Positions 6,842 to 14,666 of a DNA stretch of 29,062 nt are shown piece by piece. Numbering within the stretch: the first letter of the stretch is position 1; every line of letters starts with the position of its first letter. The notes under the pieces were generated by a model. It was given only the letters and a program-made list of their open reading frames with translations. It was not told the DNA's origin and searched no databases. The translations under genes and the position numbers were made by a program. The stretch comes from AC-37 sp045805345 (GTDB lineage: Bacteria; Actinomycetota; Thermoleophilia; Solirubrobacterales; Thermoleophilaceae): assembly GCA_045805345.1 (NCBI GenBank), contig JBJMLK010000048.1, positions 1 through 29,062 of the forward strand, written 5' to 3'.

Positions 6842-8196
6842 CCGGTTCCCGTCTCCTCCGCGGCCGCCTCGGGCTGGGGCAGGTCGTCGCCGGTGCGGCG
6901 CTCGGGCTCGTGGTCGCGTATGCGCACGGCCTCGATGCGGTTCTCGCGCACGGACTCCACGCGCAGCGAGTACCCGTTGGCACGCACCATGTCGCCGCGC
7001 TTCGGCAGCCGGCCGAGCTGGCTGAACACGAAGCCGCCCACCGAGTTGTAGGCGTCCGAGTCAGCCGGCAGCTCGATGCCGTAGTCGGCGAGGTCGGTGA
7101 TCGGCACGTGCCCGCGCGCGTACCAGTCGCCGTTCGGAAGCTGGCGAATTCCCGCCACCGCAGGGTCCGACTCGTCGAAGATCTCACCGACGATCTCCTC
7201 GATGATGTCCTCGATCGTGACGATCCCGGCGGTGCGGCCGTACTCGTCGACCACGACCGCCATCGAGGTCCGCTGGCGCTGCAGGTCGGCGAGCAGATCG
7301 TCGAGCGGCTTGGTCTCGGGCACGATCACGGCGTGCTTCACGGACGGCTCGATGCTCGCGTCCGCTCCGCGCTCGAGCAGCAGTCGGGCGAGTGAGTTGT
7401 TGTGGGCGATGCCACGAATGCGGTCCGTGTTCTCGTCCTCGGTCACGAGCAGCCGCGTGTGGCCCGACTCGATGCAGCGGGTCAGTGCGTCTCTCACCGG
7501 CTCGGCGATGTCCACGGTCACCACGGCCGGGATCGGCGTCATCACCTGGCGCGCCTCCTGCTCGTGCAGGTGGAAGACGCCCGACAGCATGCCGGCCTCG
7601 CCGGGGTCGAGCGTGCCGCCGGTTGCGCTGCGGGCGATCAAGAACTTGAGGTCCTCCGACGTCGTCTCCTCCTCCCCGAGGTTCTCGGTCCGGACCCCGA
7701 GCGGCCGCAGGATCAGCCCGGCGAGCCACGTGAGCACGAGGCTTATCGGGCGGAACAGGGTGGTGAAGAACTGCAGCGGCCGCGCGATCCGCCGCGCCAC
7801 GCCCTCCGCGTGGGCCACCGTGTACACCTTCGGCACGAGCTCGCCGAGCGTGATGTGGGCGCTGGTCAGCACCACGTAGGCGATCACCCCGGCGATCGCC
7901 ACCGCCGCCGCGTGCCCCAGCGGCCCGCCCAGCGGTCCCTTGAGGTAATGCGCCAGGACGGGCTCGCCGACGGCGCCGATGCCGATCGACATGAACGTGA
8001 TGCCCACCTGGCAGGCGGCGATGTACTCGTCGATGTGGTCGATCTGGCGGCGGGCGAGCGCGGCGCCCGACGCGCCCTCGTTCTCGAGCGCCTCGATCCG
8101 GTCGAGCCGCGAGCGGACGAGCGCATACTCCGCGGCCACGAAGAACGCGTTGAGGAGGATGAGCGTGGGGACGCCCAGCAGGAGGAGCGCGATCAA
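6838..8196 (-). CDS. CNNM/CorC (HlyC-type) membrane protein with DUF21 and CBS domains
   Basis: Integral membrane protein of the CNNM/MpfA/hemolysin-C family, associated with Mg2+ (or Co2+) homeostasis. The DUF21 domain (about 1-190) has three to four helices, including LLLLGVPTLILLNAFFVAAE and AGVIAYVVLTSAHITLGELV, and conserved GELVPK. Two CBS domains follow (about 210-340; RQVMTPIPAVVTVD and MAVVVDEYGRTAGIVTIEDI). A CorC/HlyC C-terminal domain (about 355-435) starts DWYARGHVPITDL. The acidic tail is variable. The start is TTG at 8196, the first codon of the hydrophobic segment; an ATG at about 8211 is in another frame. It follows the secreted nitrilase-fold gene by 49 bp and its stop overlaps the next small gene. 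Confidence 0.93.
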   Translation of the reverse strand: MIALLLLGVPTLILLNAFFVAAEYALVRSRLDRIEALENEGASGAALARRQIDHIDEYIAACQVGITFMSIGIGAVGEPVLAHYLKGPLGGPLGHAAAVAIAGVIAYVVLTSAHITLGELVPKVYTVAHAEGVARRIARPLQFFTTLFRPISLVLTWLAGLILRPLGVRTENLGEEETTSEDLKFLIARSATGGTLDPGEAGMLSGVFHLHEQEARQVMTPIPAVVTVDIAEPVRDALTRCIESGHTRLLVTEDENTDRIRGIAHNNSLARLLLERGADASIEPSVKHAVIVPETKPLDDLLADLQRQRTSMAVVVDEYGRTAGIVTIEDIIEEIVGEIFDESDPAVAGIRQLPNGDWYARGHVPITDLADYGIELPADSDAYNSVGGFVFSQLGRLPKRGDMVRANGYSLRVESVRENRIEAVRIRDHEPERRTGDDLPQPEAAAEETGTG

Positions 8197-8245
8197 GGTG
8201 CGCTCATCCCGGCGGCCCGGCTACTTCGAGGCGGTTCGTCGTCAA

Positions 8246-10924
8246 TCAAGGCGAACTCGGGCGCACGTTAGCAGTCGCCACGTAGACCTGGCCAGGGCCG
8301 TCGCGCTCCGTCTCGAACGCCGCCAGCACGCGATCGCGGGCGCAGGCGAGTCGCGGGCGCCAGGCATCTCCCGCCCGGGCGCCGCCGTCGTCCACGCGCA
8401 GCGGCGCGCCGCTGCGCCTCCCTCCCCGCACGCGAACCAGCTCGATCCGCGTGCGGCCGGCGCTCGCGTCCTGAAACGCGACCAGCGTGGTGCCGCCGGC
8501 CGGGCACGCCGAGGGCGCGAACGTGGACACCGGACGGCGGCCGTACTGGTCCACCTGGACGTTCGGCCTGCCGGGCGTGGCGGCGAACACGTCGTAGCCC
8601 TGGTGCGGGCGCGGGCCGGTGGAGTCCCGCTTGCGCCAGTCGGACCACACGACCAGCGGCAGGCCGGGCCCGAGGACCGGGTCCGGCGAGTCGGCCAGCA
8701 CCTCCTGCTGCTGCGAGTCCCCCTCGCGGTTGTCGGTCACGCGCACCTGCGTGCCGAACGACGCGCCGCCGTCCAGCGAGCCGCGCGAGAACACGCCCCA
8801 GTCGTAGTTCAGGAAGTCGACCCACGCCGCCAGCACGCGCCGGCCGCGGACAGCGAGCCGCGGCGCCCACGAGTTGTCCAGCTTGGCGGCGAGCGTGGCC
8901 GGCTGGCCGGTGTCGAGCCGCCGCGCGCGCTCGGCCACGCCGTGGCGGATGCGCGCGTAGTAGACGTGCGCCTGCGGCAGGCCGTCGTCCTGCGAGCGCA
9001 GCCGGGCGTCCACGAAGGCCGCGTGGACAGGACCGCTCCGCCCCTGCGCGAGCGCCGCGCGCCACTGGGCCACGCCGCGCGCGGGGCGCGGGTCGATCGC
9101 ACGCGGCGCGCCGAAGCTCAGGCCGCGGCCGCGCGTGCGCGCGTAGTAGACGCGCTGGGTACCTGTGGAGTCGTCGTTCCAGGCGAGCGTCACGCGCGAC
9201 CGCGGCCCGATCGCCACCGCGGGCCACTGCTCGTCGGCGGCGCCGCGCGGGCGGCCTGTGGGGTGGACGGCGCGCGACCAGGTCCTGCCGCCGTTCGACG
9301 TGCGCGCGAGCACGATCTGGTCGTGGCCGCCGCGCCGTTCCTCGAACGCGATCACGCCGCGCCGCCCGCGCAGCGCCACCGCCGCGCCCCGCTGCGGGTG
9401 CACCGACGGGTGCACCGCGCGCGAGCGGCCGAACGGCGCGGTGTTCACCCGCGCGCCGCGGTACGGACGCCGGCCGGGCTTGCGGCCGACGGTCACGTCG
9501 CGCCACAGCACGCCCTCCACGTGACCGTTCTCGCACGGCGCGGGACGGCGCGGGTCCGGGCAGTCGACGCCGGAGCCGGGCAGCAGCTTGCGGCCCGCGG
9601 CGGCCACGCGCGCACGACGGTGCGGGGTCATCTCGCCCGGGGTGAGCGGGTCGCGCACCACCCACGGCATGACGGCGGTCAGGCCGGGCCTGTCCGGCTG
9701 ACCGATCAGATGGCGGGCGGCGTTCGACGCCGGAGCCCGCGCCCCGTGCGGCTTCACGGCCATGTGCGACTGCTGGTCGGCCGTGTAGTTGAAGATGTTG
9801 CCGACGAGGTCCGGCTCGGCCATCGCGTCGACCGACGGCAGCTTGAGCGCGTTCGAGTAGCCCGAGCCGAGCATCGTGTCGGGCGCCCACATCCGGTGGG
9901 CGTCGGTTGCGGTGTCGCCCAGGAACCATTCCGGCTGGACGAGGAGGTCCACGCGCGCCTCGTCGAGCCGCGCCTGCACGTCCGGCATCCAGGCGTCCTT
10001 GCTGGTCACGAAGCCGAGGGTGCCGACCTGCGTCCGCAGCGCGCTGAGCCCGGAATCGATCGGCCCCGGGAACAGGTCGAGCTGTCCGGGCAGCTCGGTC
10101 GGGGTGAGGTACTCCTTGACCTGCCTCGACACGAGGCGGCCGCGCGGATCGAACACGAGCGCCATGTTCGACGGCCTCGGACTCGTCGCCTCGTACACGT
10201 AGTCGCGGCCCGGGTCGAACGGGTCGCCGAGCTGGTGGACCTTCGCCGCATTCTGCTCGCTGCAGCGCTCGCCTGTCGACAGCCGCGGCGGCCTGGCGCG
10301 GTTGAAGGCGTCCCTGTCCAGGCAGACCACCTTCCAGCTCTGCGCCACGTCTGCGCCCGCGACGAGCCACACCCGGTATCGGCGGGCCATCTGTGAGAAC
10401 GTCTCGACGGACACATGCACGAACGTGTCGGTGAGCGCAAGCAGGAGCTGGCGCACGGGGATCGGCCGCGCGGCCACGTCGGGGTACTTCGAGCCGTAGT
10501 ACGAGTTCTGTTGCGGGTAGAGGCCGATCAGCGTGGCGATCGACCCCTCGAGCGATCCCGAGCTCCGCGCCGGCGCGGCCCTCTGGCCGGTCAGCGCCGC
10601 GAACAGCCCGACGTCCTCCGGCCACAGAACCAGGTTGCGGCCGTCGCGCCTCAGGTGCGAGGCGAAGTCGTCGGCGCCGCGCTGGACGGTCGGGCCTCCG
10701 GGACCGCGGAGCCGCCGGTCCGCCAGCGCGAGCATCTTGTCGTGGAAGGTGCGGCGGCTCTGCATCCAGGCGAGGTCAAGCTTCGGCTGCATCGCGAAGA
10801 CGCGCACGCGGCGCGCGTCGGCGCTCCCGGGCATCGCGACCGCGAGGGCGCACAGCGCCAGCGCGCACAGCGCCAGCGCGGCTGAAGCGAGGCCCCTAGG
10901 CCTGCTCGTCGATCTTCCGCGCAA
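8246..10924 (-). CDS. Secreted nitrilase-fold/BNR-repeat fusion protein
   Basis: An 892-residue exported protein. A signal peptide covers about 1-37 (ALALCALALCALAVA, ending SADA). Residues about 40-400 resemble a carbon-nitrogen hydrolase/Lnt catalytic domain: Glu in NLVLWPEDVG (E103), Lys in RQVKEYLTPTE (K270) and a C-terminal PEWFLGD. The nucleophile position reads GFVTSKDAWMPD, with Ser (S308) where nitrilases have Cys. Residues about 500-880 form a beta-propeller-like region with Asp-box motifs SNGGRTWS (543-550) and SLDGGASFG (716-724), as in sialidase/BNR proteins. ATG 10924 lies inside the upstream dehydratase gene (29-bp overlap); no better start exists before the signal peptide. A 15-bp tandem repeat encodes the ALC-ALALC part of the signal. 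It may be a binding protein or an amidase with an altered nucleophile; the substrate is unknown. Confidence 0.8.
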   Translation of the reverse strand: MRGRSTSRPRGLASAALALCALALCALAVAMPGSADARRVRVFAMQPKLDLAWMQSRRTFHDKMLALADRRLRGPGGPTVQRGADDFASHLRRDGRNLVLWPEDVGLFAALTGQRAAPARSSGSLEGSIATLIGLYPQQNSYYGSKYPDVAARPIPVRQLLLALTDTFVHVSVETFSQMARRYRVWLVAGADVAQSWKVVCLDRDAFNRARPPRLSTGERCSEQNAAKVHQLGDPFDPGRDYVYEATSPRPSNMALVFDPRGRLVSRQVKEYLTPTELPGQLDLFPGPIDSGLSALRTQVGTLGFVTSKDAWMPDVQARLDEARVDLLVQPEWFLGDTATDAHRMWAPDTMLGSGYSNALKLPSVDAMAEPDLVGNIFNYTADQQSHMAVKPHGARAPASNAARHLIGQPDRPGLTAVMPWVVRDPLTPGEMTPHRRARVAAAGRKLLPGSGVDCPDPRRPAPCENGHVEGVLWRDVTVGRKPGRRPYRGARVNTAPFGRSRAVHPSVHPQRGAAVALRGRRGVIAFEERRGGHDQIVLARTSNGGRTWSRAVHPTGRPRGAADEQWPAVAIGPRSRVTLAWNDDSTGTQRVYYARTRGRGLSFGAPRAIDPRPARGVAQWRAALAQGRSGPVHAAFVDARLRSQDDGLPQAHVYYARIRHGVAERARRLDTGQPATLAAKLDNSWAPRLAVRGRRVLAAWVDFLNYDWGVFSRGSLDGGASFGTQVRVTDNREGDSQQQEVLADSPDPVLGPGLPLVVWSDWRKRDSTGPRPHQGYDVFAATPGRPNVQVDQYGRRPVSTFAPSACPAGGTTLVAFQDASAGRTRIELVRVRGGRRSGAPLRVDDGGARAGDAWRPRLACARDRVLAAFETERDGPGQVYVATANVRPSSP

Positions 10925-11174
10925 GCTCGAAGTCGCCCTCGGTGATCCCGCCCTGCGAGTGCGTCGACAGCGACACCGTCACCTTGCTCCACGAGATCGT
11001 GAGGTCCGGGTGGTGGTTCATCTCCTCGGCGGCCGGGGTGATCCGGTTCACGAAGTCGACCGAGCCCTTGAAGTCACCGCGGTCGAACTCCTTGCGCAGG
11101 GCGTCCCCGTCGCGCTGCCAGCCATCGACCCCACCGAGCCGCTCCTGGATTTCGTCGTCGCTCAGAACTGCCAT
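10896..11174 (-). CDS. phhB: Pterin-4a-carbinolamine dehydratase
   Basis: Dehydrates 4a-hydroxytetrahydrobiopterin (carbinolamine) formed by aromatic amino acid hydroxylases; some relatives act in molybdopterin or folate metabolism. The 92-residue length fits the family. The signature EEMNHHPDLTISWSKVTVS with THSQGGITEGDFELA contains the conserved His pair and third His. Start ATG 11174 has GGGAGGTG 5 nt upstream. Start codons of this gene and the divergent BtuF-like gene are only 12 bp apart, so each promoter must lie at least partly in the other coding region. The 3' end overlaps the secreted fusion gene by 29 bp. No aromatic hydroxylase is in the window. Confidence 0.95.
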   Translation of the reverse strand: MAVLSDDEIQERLGGVDGWQRDGDALRKEFDRGDFKGSVDFVNRITPAAEEMNHHPDLTISWSKVTVSLSTHSQGGITEGDFELARKIDEQA

Positions 11175-11186
11175 GGTTCACCTCCC

Positions 11187-12164
11187 GTGCGCATCGCCAG
11201 CCTCGTCCCATCCGCGACCGAGACGCTGTTCGCCCTTGGCCTGGGCGACGACGTCGTCGCGGTCACGCATGAGTGCGATTATCCGCCAGAGGCGACCGAG
11301 CTGCCCCACCTGACCCGGTCGGTCCTCTCCCCCGGCCTCTCCGCGGCCGAGATCGACGCCGCCGTCCGCGAGCGCACCGAGCGCGGCGAGGCGATCTACG
11401 AGCTCGACCACGGGACCCTCCTGGACGCCGAGCCCGACCTGATCGTGACGCAGGCGCTCTGCGAGGTCTGCGCCGTGTCGTCCAACGACGTGCGCGCTGT
11501 GGCCGAGGAGCTCGACCCGGTGCCGGCGGTCCTGTCGCTCGACCCGACGACCCTCGGCGAGGTGCTCGCGGGCGCCCGCGACCTCGCGGCCGCCGCCGGC
11601 GTGCCGGACGAGGGCACGCGGCTCGTGGAGCACGCCGCCGCCCGGGTCGACCTCATCCGCGAGGAGGTGGACGGCGCCCCCCGCCCCCCGACCGTCGCCC
11701 TCGAATGGCTGGACCCCCCGTTCCTCGGGGGCCATTGGGTGCCTCAGATGATCGAGCTGGCGGGCGGCGACGACCCGCTCGGCTTCGCCGGCGAGAAATC
11801 GCGCACGGCGTCGTGGGAGGAGATCGAGGCGGCGCGGCCGGAGGTCGTGGTGGCGATGCCCTGCGGCTACGACGCGGCCCGTGCGGCCGACGAGGCGCGC
11901 GGGTACGCCGACCGGCTCGCGGCGCTCGGCGCCAGGCGGATCGTGGCCGTCGACGCCGCCGCGTACTTCTCGCGCCCGGGGCCGCGGCTGATCGAGGGCC
12001 TCGAGCTGCTCGCGCACGTGCTGCACCCCGACCGCGTGGCGCCGCCGGAGCGCGGCGATCAGGCGCTGATCGCGATCGAGCCGGCCACCGCGGCCGCGCA
12101 GATCAGCCCGACCGCTCCCGCCGCGGCGCCGAACGGCAGCCGCAGCCGCGGCGCCAGCTCGTAG
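11187..12164 (+). CDS. BtuF-like (cobalamin-binding/TroA-fold) protein, no signal peptide
   Basis: Resembles substrate-binding proteins of the BtuF/TroA type, in the subgroup lacking an export signal. It starts VRIASLVPSATETLFALGLG with GTG at 11187, matching the family's usual MRIVSLxPSATE opening. HECDYPPEA and TQALCEVCAVS follow, and VALEWLDPPFLGGHWVPQM, DPLGFAGEKSRTASWEEI and VVVAMPCGYD are characteristic of this subgroup. No ABC permease or ATPase is adjacent, so a cytoplasmic binding or regulatory role is possible. No Shine-Dalgarno is visible. The last about 35 residues, after HVLHPDRVAPPERG, overlap the convergent rhomboid gene by 106 bp, are Ala/Ser-rich and look like readthrough past an ancestral stop. 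Confidence 0.85.
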   Translation: MRIASLVPSATETLFALGLGDDVVAVTHECDYPPEATELPHLTRSVLSPGLSAAEIDAAVRERTERGEAIYELDHGTLLDAEPDLIVTQALCEVCAVSSNDVRAVAEELDPVPAVLSLDPTTLGEVLAGARDLAAAAGVPDEGTRLVEHAAARVDLIREEVDGAPRPPTVALEWLDPPFLGGHWVPQMIELAGGDDPLGFAGEKSRTASWEEIEAARPEVVVAMPCGYDAARAADEARGYADRLAALGARRIVAVDAAAYFSRPGPRLIEGLELLAHVLHPDRVAPPERGDQALIAIEPATAAAQISPTAPAAAPNGSRSRGASS

Positions 12165-12874
12165 ATCACTATCGCCGCGAGCGTGCCGCCGATCAGGCCG
12201 CCGATGTGGCCGCCGATCGAGATGCCGCTGATGCCGAACGTGAGCGCGAGGTTCAGGCCCAGCCAGAACACGAGGCCGCTCTCCATCGGGTTCACGCCGC
12301 GCGCGCGGAGCACGACGATCGCCGCGCCGAGCAGACCGAAGATCGCGCCCGAGGCGCCGACCGTGAACCCGATCGGCTGGGCGATCAGCGCGCCGAGCGA
12401 GCCGGCGAGCAGCGAGGTGACGTAGATCAGGGCGAAGCGCAGGCGCCCCACGACCGGCTCGAGCAGGCTGCCGAGCACCCACAGCCCGAGCATGTTGAAC
12501 AGCAGGTGCGACAGGCCCGCGTGGATGAAGCCCGAGGTGACGATGCGGTAGACCTCGCCGTCTCCGACGGTCGCGCGTGAGAGCGCACCGTCGCGCACGA
12601 TCGTGTCGGTGCCGATGCCCGACACCCCGCCCGACCCGCCGCTGAGGTACGAGCCGAGGGCCACCGCCACGTTGATACCGATGAGGATGTAGGTGAGCGT
12701 CGGGGTCTCGCGCGACGCGGCCGGCAGCTGGCGCACGCGGGTGCGTTCGCGCGAGCACTCGGGACAGCGCATGCCGACGGACGTGGTCGTCATGCAGTCG
12801 GGGCAGATCGGCCGGCCGCAGTTGGAGCACGACACCCCGGTCTCGCGGCCGGGGTGGCGGTAGCACGTCTGCAC
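12059..12874 (-). CDS. Rhomboid-family intramembrane serine protease with N-terminal zinc ribbon
   Basis: About 271 residues if started at GTG 12874 (VQTCYRHPGRETGVSCSNCG); a longer frame from 12961 adds 29 Arg/Pro-rich residues overlapping the anti-sigma gene and is less likely. The N-terminus has Cys/His pairs (C4, H7, C16, C19, C24, C27, C37, C40) suggesting a B-box-like zinc ribbon. Six or so membrane helices follow. Rhomboid hallmarks: SGFIHAGLSHLLFNMLG, catalytic Ser in VGASGAIFG (S175) and catalytic His in GGHIGGLIGG (H223). It probably cleaves membrane-protein substrates. Its neighbours upstream are an anti-sigma factor and ECF sigma; whether it participates in regulated proteolysis of RskA is untested. 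The 3' end overlaps the BtuF-like gene. Confidence 0.92.
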   Translation of the reverse strand: MQTCYRHPGRETGVSCSNCGRPICPDCMTTTSVGMRCPECSRERTRVRQLPAASRETPTLTYILIGINVAVALGSYLSGGSGGVSGIGTDTIVRDGALSRATVGDGEVYRIVTSGFIHAGLSHLLFNMLGLWVLGSLLEPVVGRLRFALIYVTSLLAGSLGALIAQPIGFTVGASGAIFGLLGAAIVVLRARGVNPMESGLVFWLGLNLALTFGISGISIGGHIGGLIGGTLAAIVIYELAPRLRLPFGAAAGAVGLICAAAVAGSIAISA

Positions 12875-12914
12875 GGGGGGTGACGATATCCCCCACCCCA
12901 CTCGGGGCCCCGCC

Positions 12915-13628
12915 TCAGGCGCGCGCCACGATGACCGGCGCCTCCGTGGGCTGCGCGACACCGCCCGCGCGCTCGCGCGTGACCATCACGCGGTCGCCGG
13001 GCTTCAGCTCGTGGGGGATCGCCGCGGCGCCGGTGCCGTCCGAGTGCACCTCGAACAGCGCGCCGGCGGGACGCACCACGCCGTCGTGCTGGATCCACAC
13101 CTCGTACACGCGGCCACCGGCAAGCACGGGCATCCCCGCGACCCGCAGGCTCGCGTCCGCGCCATCCTTCACGTGCAGCCGCGCGCTGGCGCCGGGAAGG
13201 CGGGTGGCGGCGGCGACAACGCGGGTGGACGAGCCGTCCCGGCTGGCCCGGTCGACGCCGAAGCCGATCGCGGTGCCGAGGAGCACGAGCGCGGCCGCGG
13301 CGCCGGCGAGCTGGGGCCAGCGGAGCCCGAAGCCGGGCAGCGCGAGCCCGCGCCGGCGACGGCGGGACGGGGCCGGCGCGGCCGCGGGCTCGGTCCCCTC
13401 CGACTCGACGGCCTGCATCAGCGAGCGCTTCAGCCCCGGCGGGGGCTCGAACTGCTCGACGGCATGCGCGATGGCGTCGGCCGCCGGACGCAGCCGCGCC
13501 ACCTCCTGCTGGCACTCGGCGCACGCCATCAGGTGGCGCTCGAACGCGCTCTGCTCGAGCTCGGTCAGCGAGCCGAGCAGGTAGGCGCCCGCGTCGTCCG
13601 CGTGACGGTCGTGCTCGGTCGTGCTCAC
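12915..13628 (-). CDS. RskA-type transmembrane anti-sigma factor
   Basis: A 237-residue protein directly downstream (19 bp) of an ECF sigma gene. The N-terminal zinc anti-sigma domain has HLMACAECQ, i.e. H32-x3-C36-x2-C39. A basic stretch SRRRRRG and one helix (about 106-124, AGAAAALVLLGTAIGFGV) follow. The C-terminal RskA domain (about 135-237) has GGRVYEVWIQHDG and the final VMVTRERAGGVAQPTEAPVI, typical of the family. It should hold the adjacent sigma factor at the membrane until proteolysis. The start is GTG at 13628. What triggers release is unknown. Confidence 0.93.
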   Translation of the reverse strand: MSTTEHDRHADDAGAYLLGSLTELEQSAFERHLMACAECQQEVARLRPAADAIAHAVEQFEPPPGLKRSLMQAVESEGTEPAAAPAPSRRRRRGLALPGFGLRWPQLAGAAAALVLLGTAIGFGVDRASRDGSSTRVVAAATRLPGASARLHVKDGADASLRVAGMPVLAGGRVYEVWIQHDGVVRPAGALFEVHSDGTGAAAIPHELKPGDRVMVTRERAGGVAQPTEAPVIVARA

Positions 13629-13647
13629 GGCGTCGCCTCGATCCCGC

Positions 13648-14244
13648 TCACAGCGCCACCTCGCGCGACAGGCTGCGGCGCAGCTTGTCCAGGCCCAGCC
13701 GCATCCGGCCCTTCACCGTGCCGACGGGCATGTCCAGCATCTCGGCGATCTGCGTGTGCGTGAAGCCGCCGAAGTACGCGAGGTCGATCACCTGGCCCTG
13801 CTGGTCGGGCAGCTCGTCGATCGCGGCCCGCACGGTGCGCGCCTCCTCGCGGCGCGCGACCTCGACGTCGGTGCGCTCGCGCGCCTCCTGCCACTCCTCG
13901 ATCCCCTCGGCGCTCGCGCGGCGGCGCTCGTGGACCAGGTTGCGGCGCAGGGCGTCGATGGCGCGGTGGTGCACGATCCCGAGCACCCACGTGCGCACGC
14001 TGCCGCGATCGCTCTGGTAGCGAAGGCGGCTGCGCCAGATCGACAGGAAAGCCTCCTGGGTGATGTCCTCGGCGATCACGCGGTTGCCGACCATCCGGTA
14101 TGCGAGCGAGAAGGCCGGCCCGCCGTGGCGGTCGTAGACGGCCTCGAAGGCGCGCGCGTCCCCCCTGGCGACGAGCTCCATGAGCTCCTCGTCGGCGAGG
14201 CGGGGAATGTCGACCGTCGCGATCATGCTGGGACGCCGGCGCAT
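13648..14244 (-). CDS. ECF sigma factor (SigK/RskA-associated type)
   Basis: A 198-residue RNA polymerase sigma factor. Region 2 has AFEAVYDRHGGPAFSLAYRM and AEDITQEAFLSIWR; region 4 has LPDQQGQVIDLAYFGGFTHT with the helix-turn-helix QIAEMLDMPVGTVKGRMRLG. The sequence pattern and the following RskA gene match the SigK group. ATG 14244 is used; ATG 14226 (MIATVDIPRLADEE) is equally plausible and lies closer to the conserved start. A 19-bp inverted repeat sits 18 bp upstream. Target promoters cannot be deduced from this window. Confidence 0.94.
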   Translation of the reverse strand: MRRRPSMIATVDIPRLADEELMELVARGDARAFEAVYDRHGGPAFSLAYRMVGNRVIAEDITQEAFLSIWRSRLRYQSDRGSVRTWVLGIVHHRAIDALRRNLVHERRRASAEGIEEWQEARERTDVEVARREEARTVRAAIDELPDQQGQVIDLAYFGGFTHTQIAEMLDMPVGTVKGRMRLGLDKLRRSLSREVAL

Positions 14245-14262
14245 GGCGCCTGGCCGTGTGTA

Positions 14263-14281
14263 CGCGAAACCGATGTTCGCG
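14263..14281. promoter_or_regulatory. Inverted repeat upstream of the ECF sigma gene
   Basis: CGCGAA-N7-TTCGCG lies between the second ECF module's small membrane-protein gene and the RskA-linked sigma gene, 18 bp upstream of ATG 14244. It may be an operator or a 5' UTR hairpin. Nothing else is seen in this 80-bp gap. Confidence 0.4.
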
Positions 14282-14324
14282 GATCAGCGCCGTGGGCGCG
14301 AGCCGTGCAGCCGGCGCTCCCGGT

Positions 14325-14666
14325 TCAGCGGCCGAGGCGCCGGCGCATGTCGCCGGAGACCTCGCGCAGCCCCTTCTGGAGCGCGCGCAGCCCGTGCGCC
14401 TCGCTGGCGCGCTGCTTCTGTCGCGCGCGGACGAGGATGAGGGCGCCGCCTGCGGTGCCGGCCACCATGCCCGCCGCCGCCAGCCGGGCCCAGCGACGCG
14501 GATCGCGGAGCGCGCTCGGATCGAACTCGGCGAGCTCGTCGACCGCGGCGTCGGTCAGCTCGGTCAGACGCCGCTCGAGCTGCTCGGCGAGCGCGCCCGG
14601 CGGCTCGACCGGGGACAGCGCGTTCGTCAGCAGGCGCTCGAGGCGCTCGGCTCCGGCCTCACTCAT
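14325..14666 (-). CDS. Small single-pass membrane protein following an ECF sigma gene
   Basis: A 113-residue protein I do not recognise. It has an acidic N-terminal half (SEAGAERLERLLTNALSPVE, then ELTDAAVDELAEFDPSALRD), one helix at about 61-80 (LAAAGMVAGTAGGALILVRA) and a basic tail. It overlaps the preceding ECF sigma gene by 8 bp, so it is translated with it. That position is typical of anti-sigma factors, but there is no HxxxCxxC motif. It could be a zinc-free anti-sigma factor or an unrelated regulator. Confidence 0.8.
   Translation of the reverse strand: MSEAGAERLERLLTNALSPVEPPGALAEQLERRLTELTDAAVDELAEFDPSALRDPRRWARLAAAGMVAGTAGGALILVRARQKQRASEAHGLRALQKGLREVSGDMRRRLGR

Noticed and set aside
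7979..10396. 805-codon plus-strand frame
   Set aside because: It is antisense to the signal-peptide-bearing nitrilase-fold gene, and its composition is Arg/Ala-rich without domains.
8268..10625. 785-codon frame on the same strand as the secreted fusion
   Set aside because: It is a shifted frame of the real gene, without Asp boxes or hydrolase motifs.
5019..12961. 12961 ATG as rhomboid start
   Set aside because: The extra 29 residues are Arg/Pro-rich and overlap the anti-sigma gene; the zinc-ribbon starts cleanly at GTG 12874.
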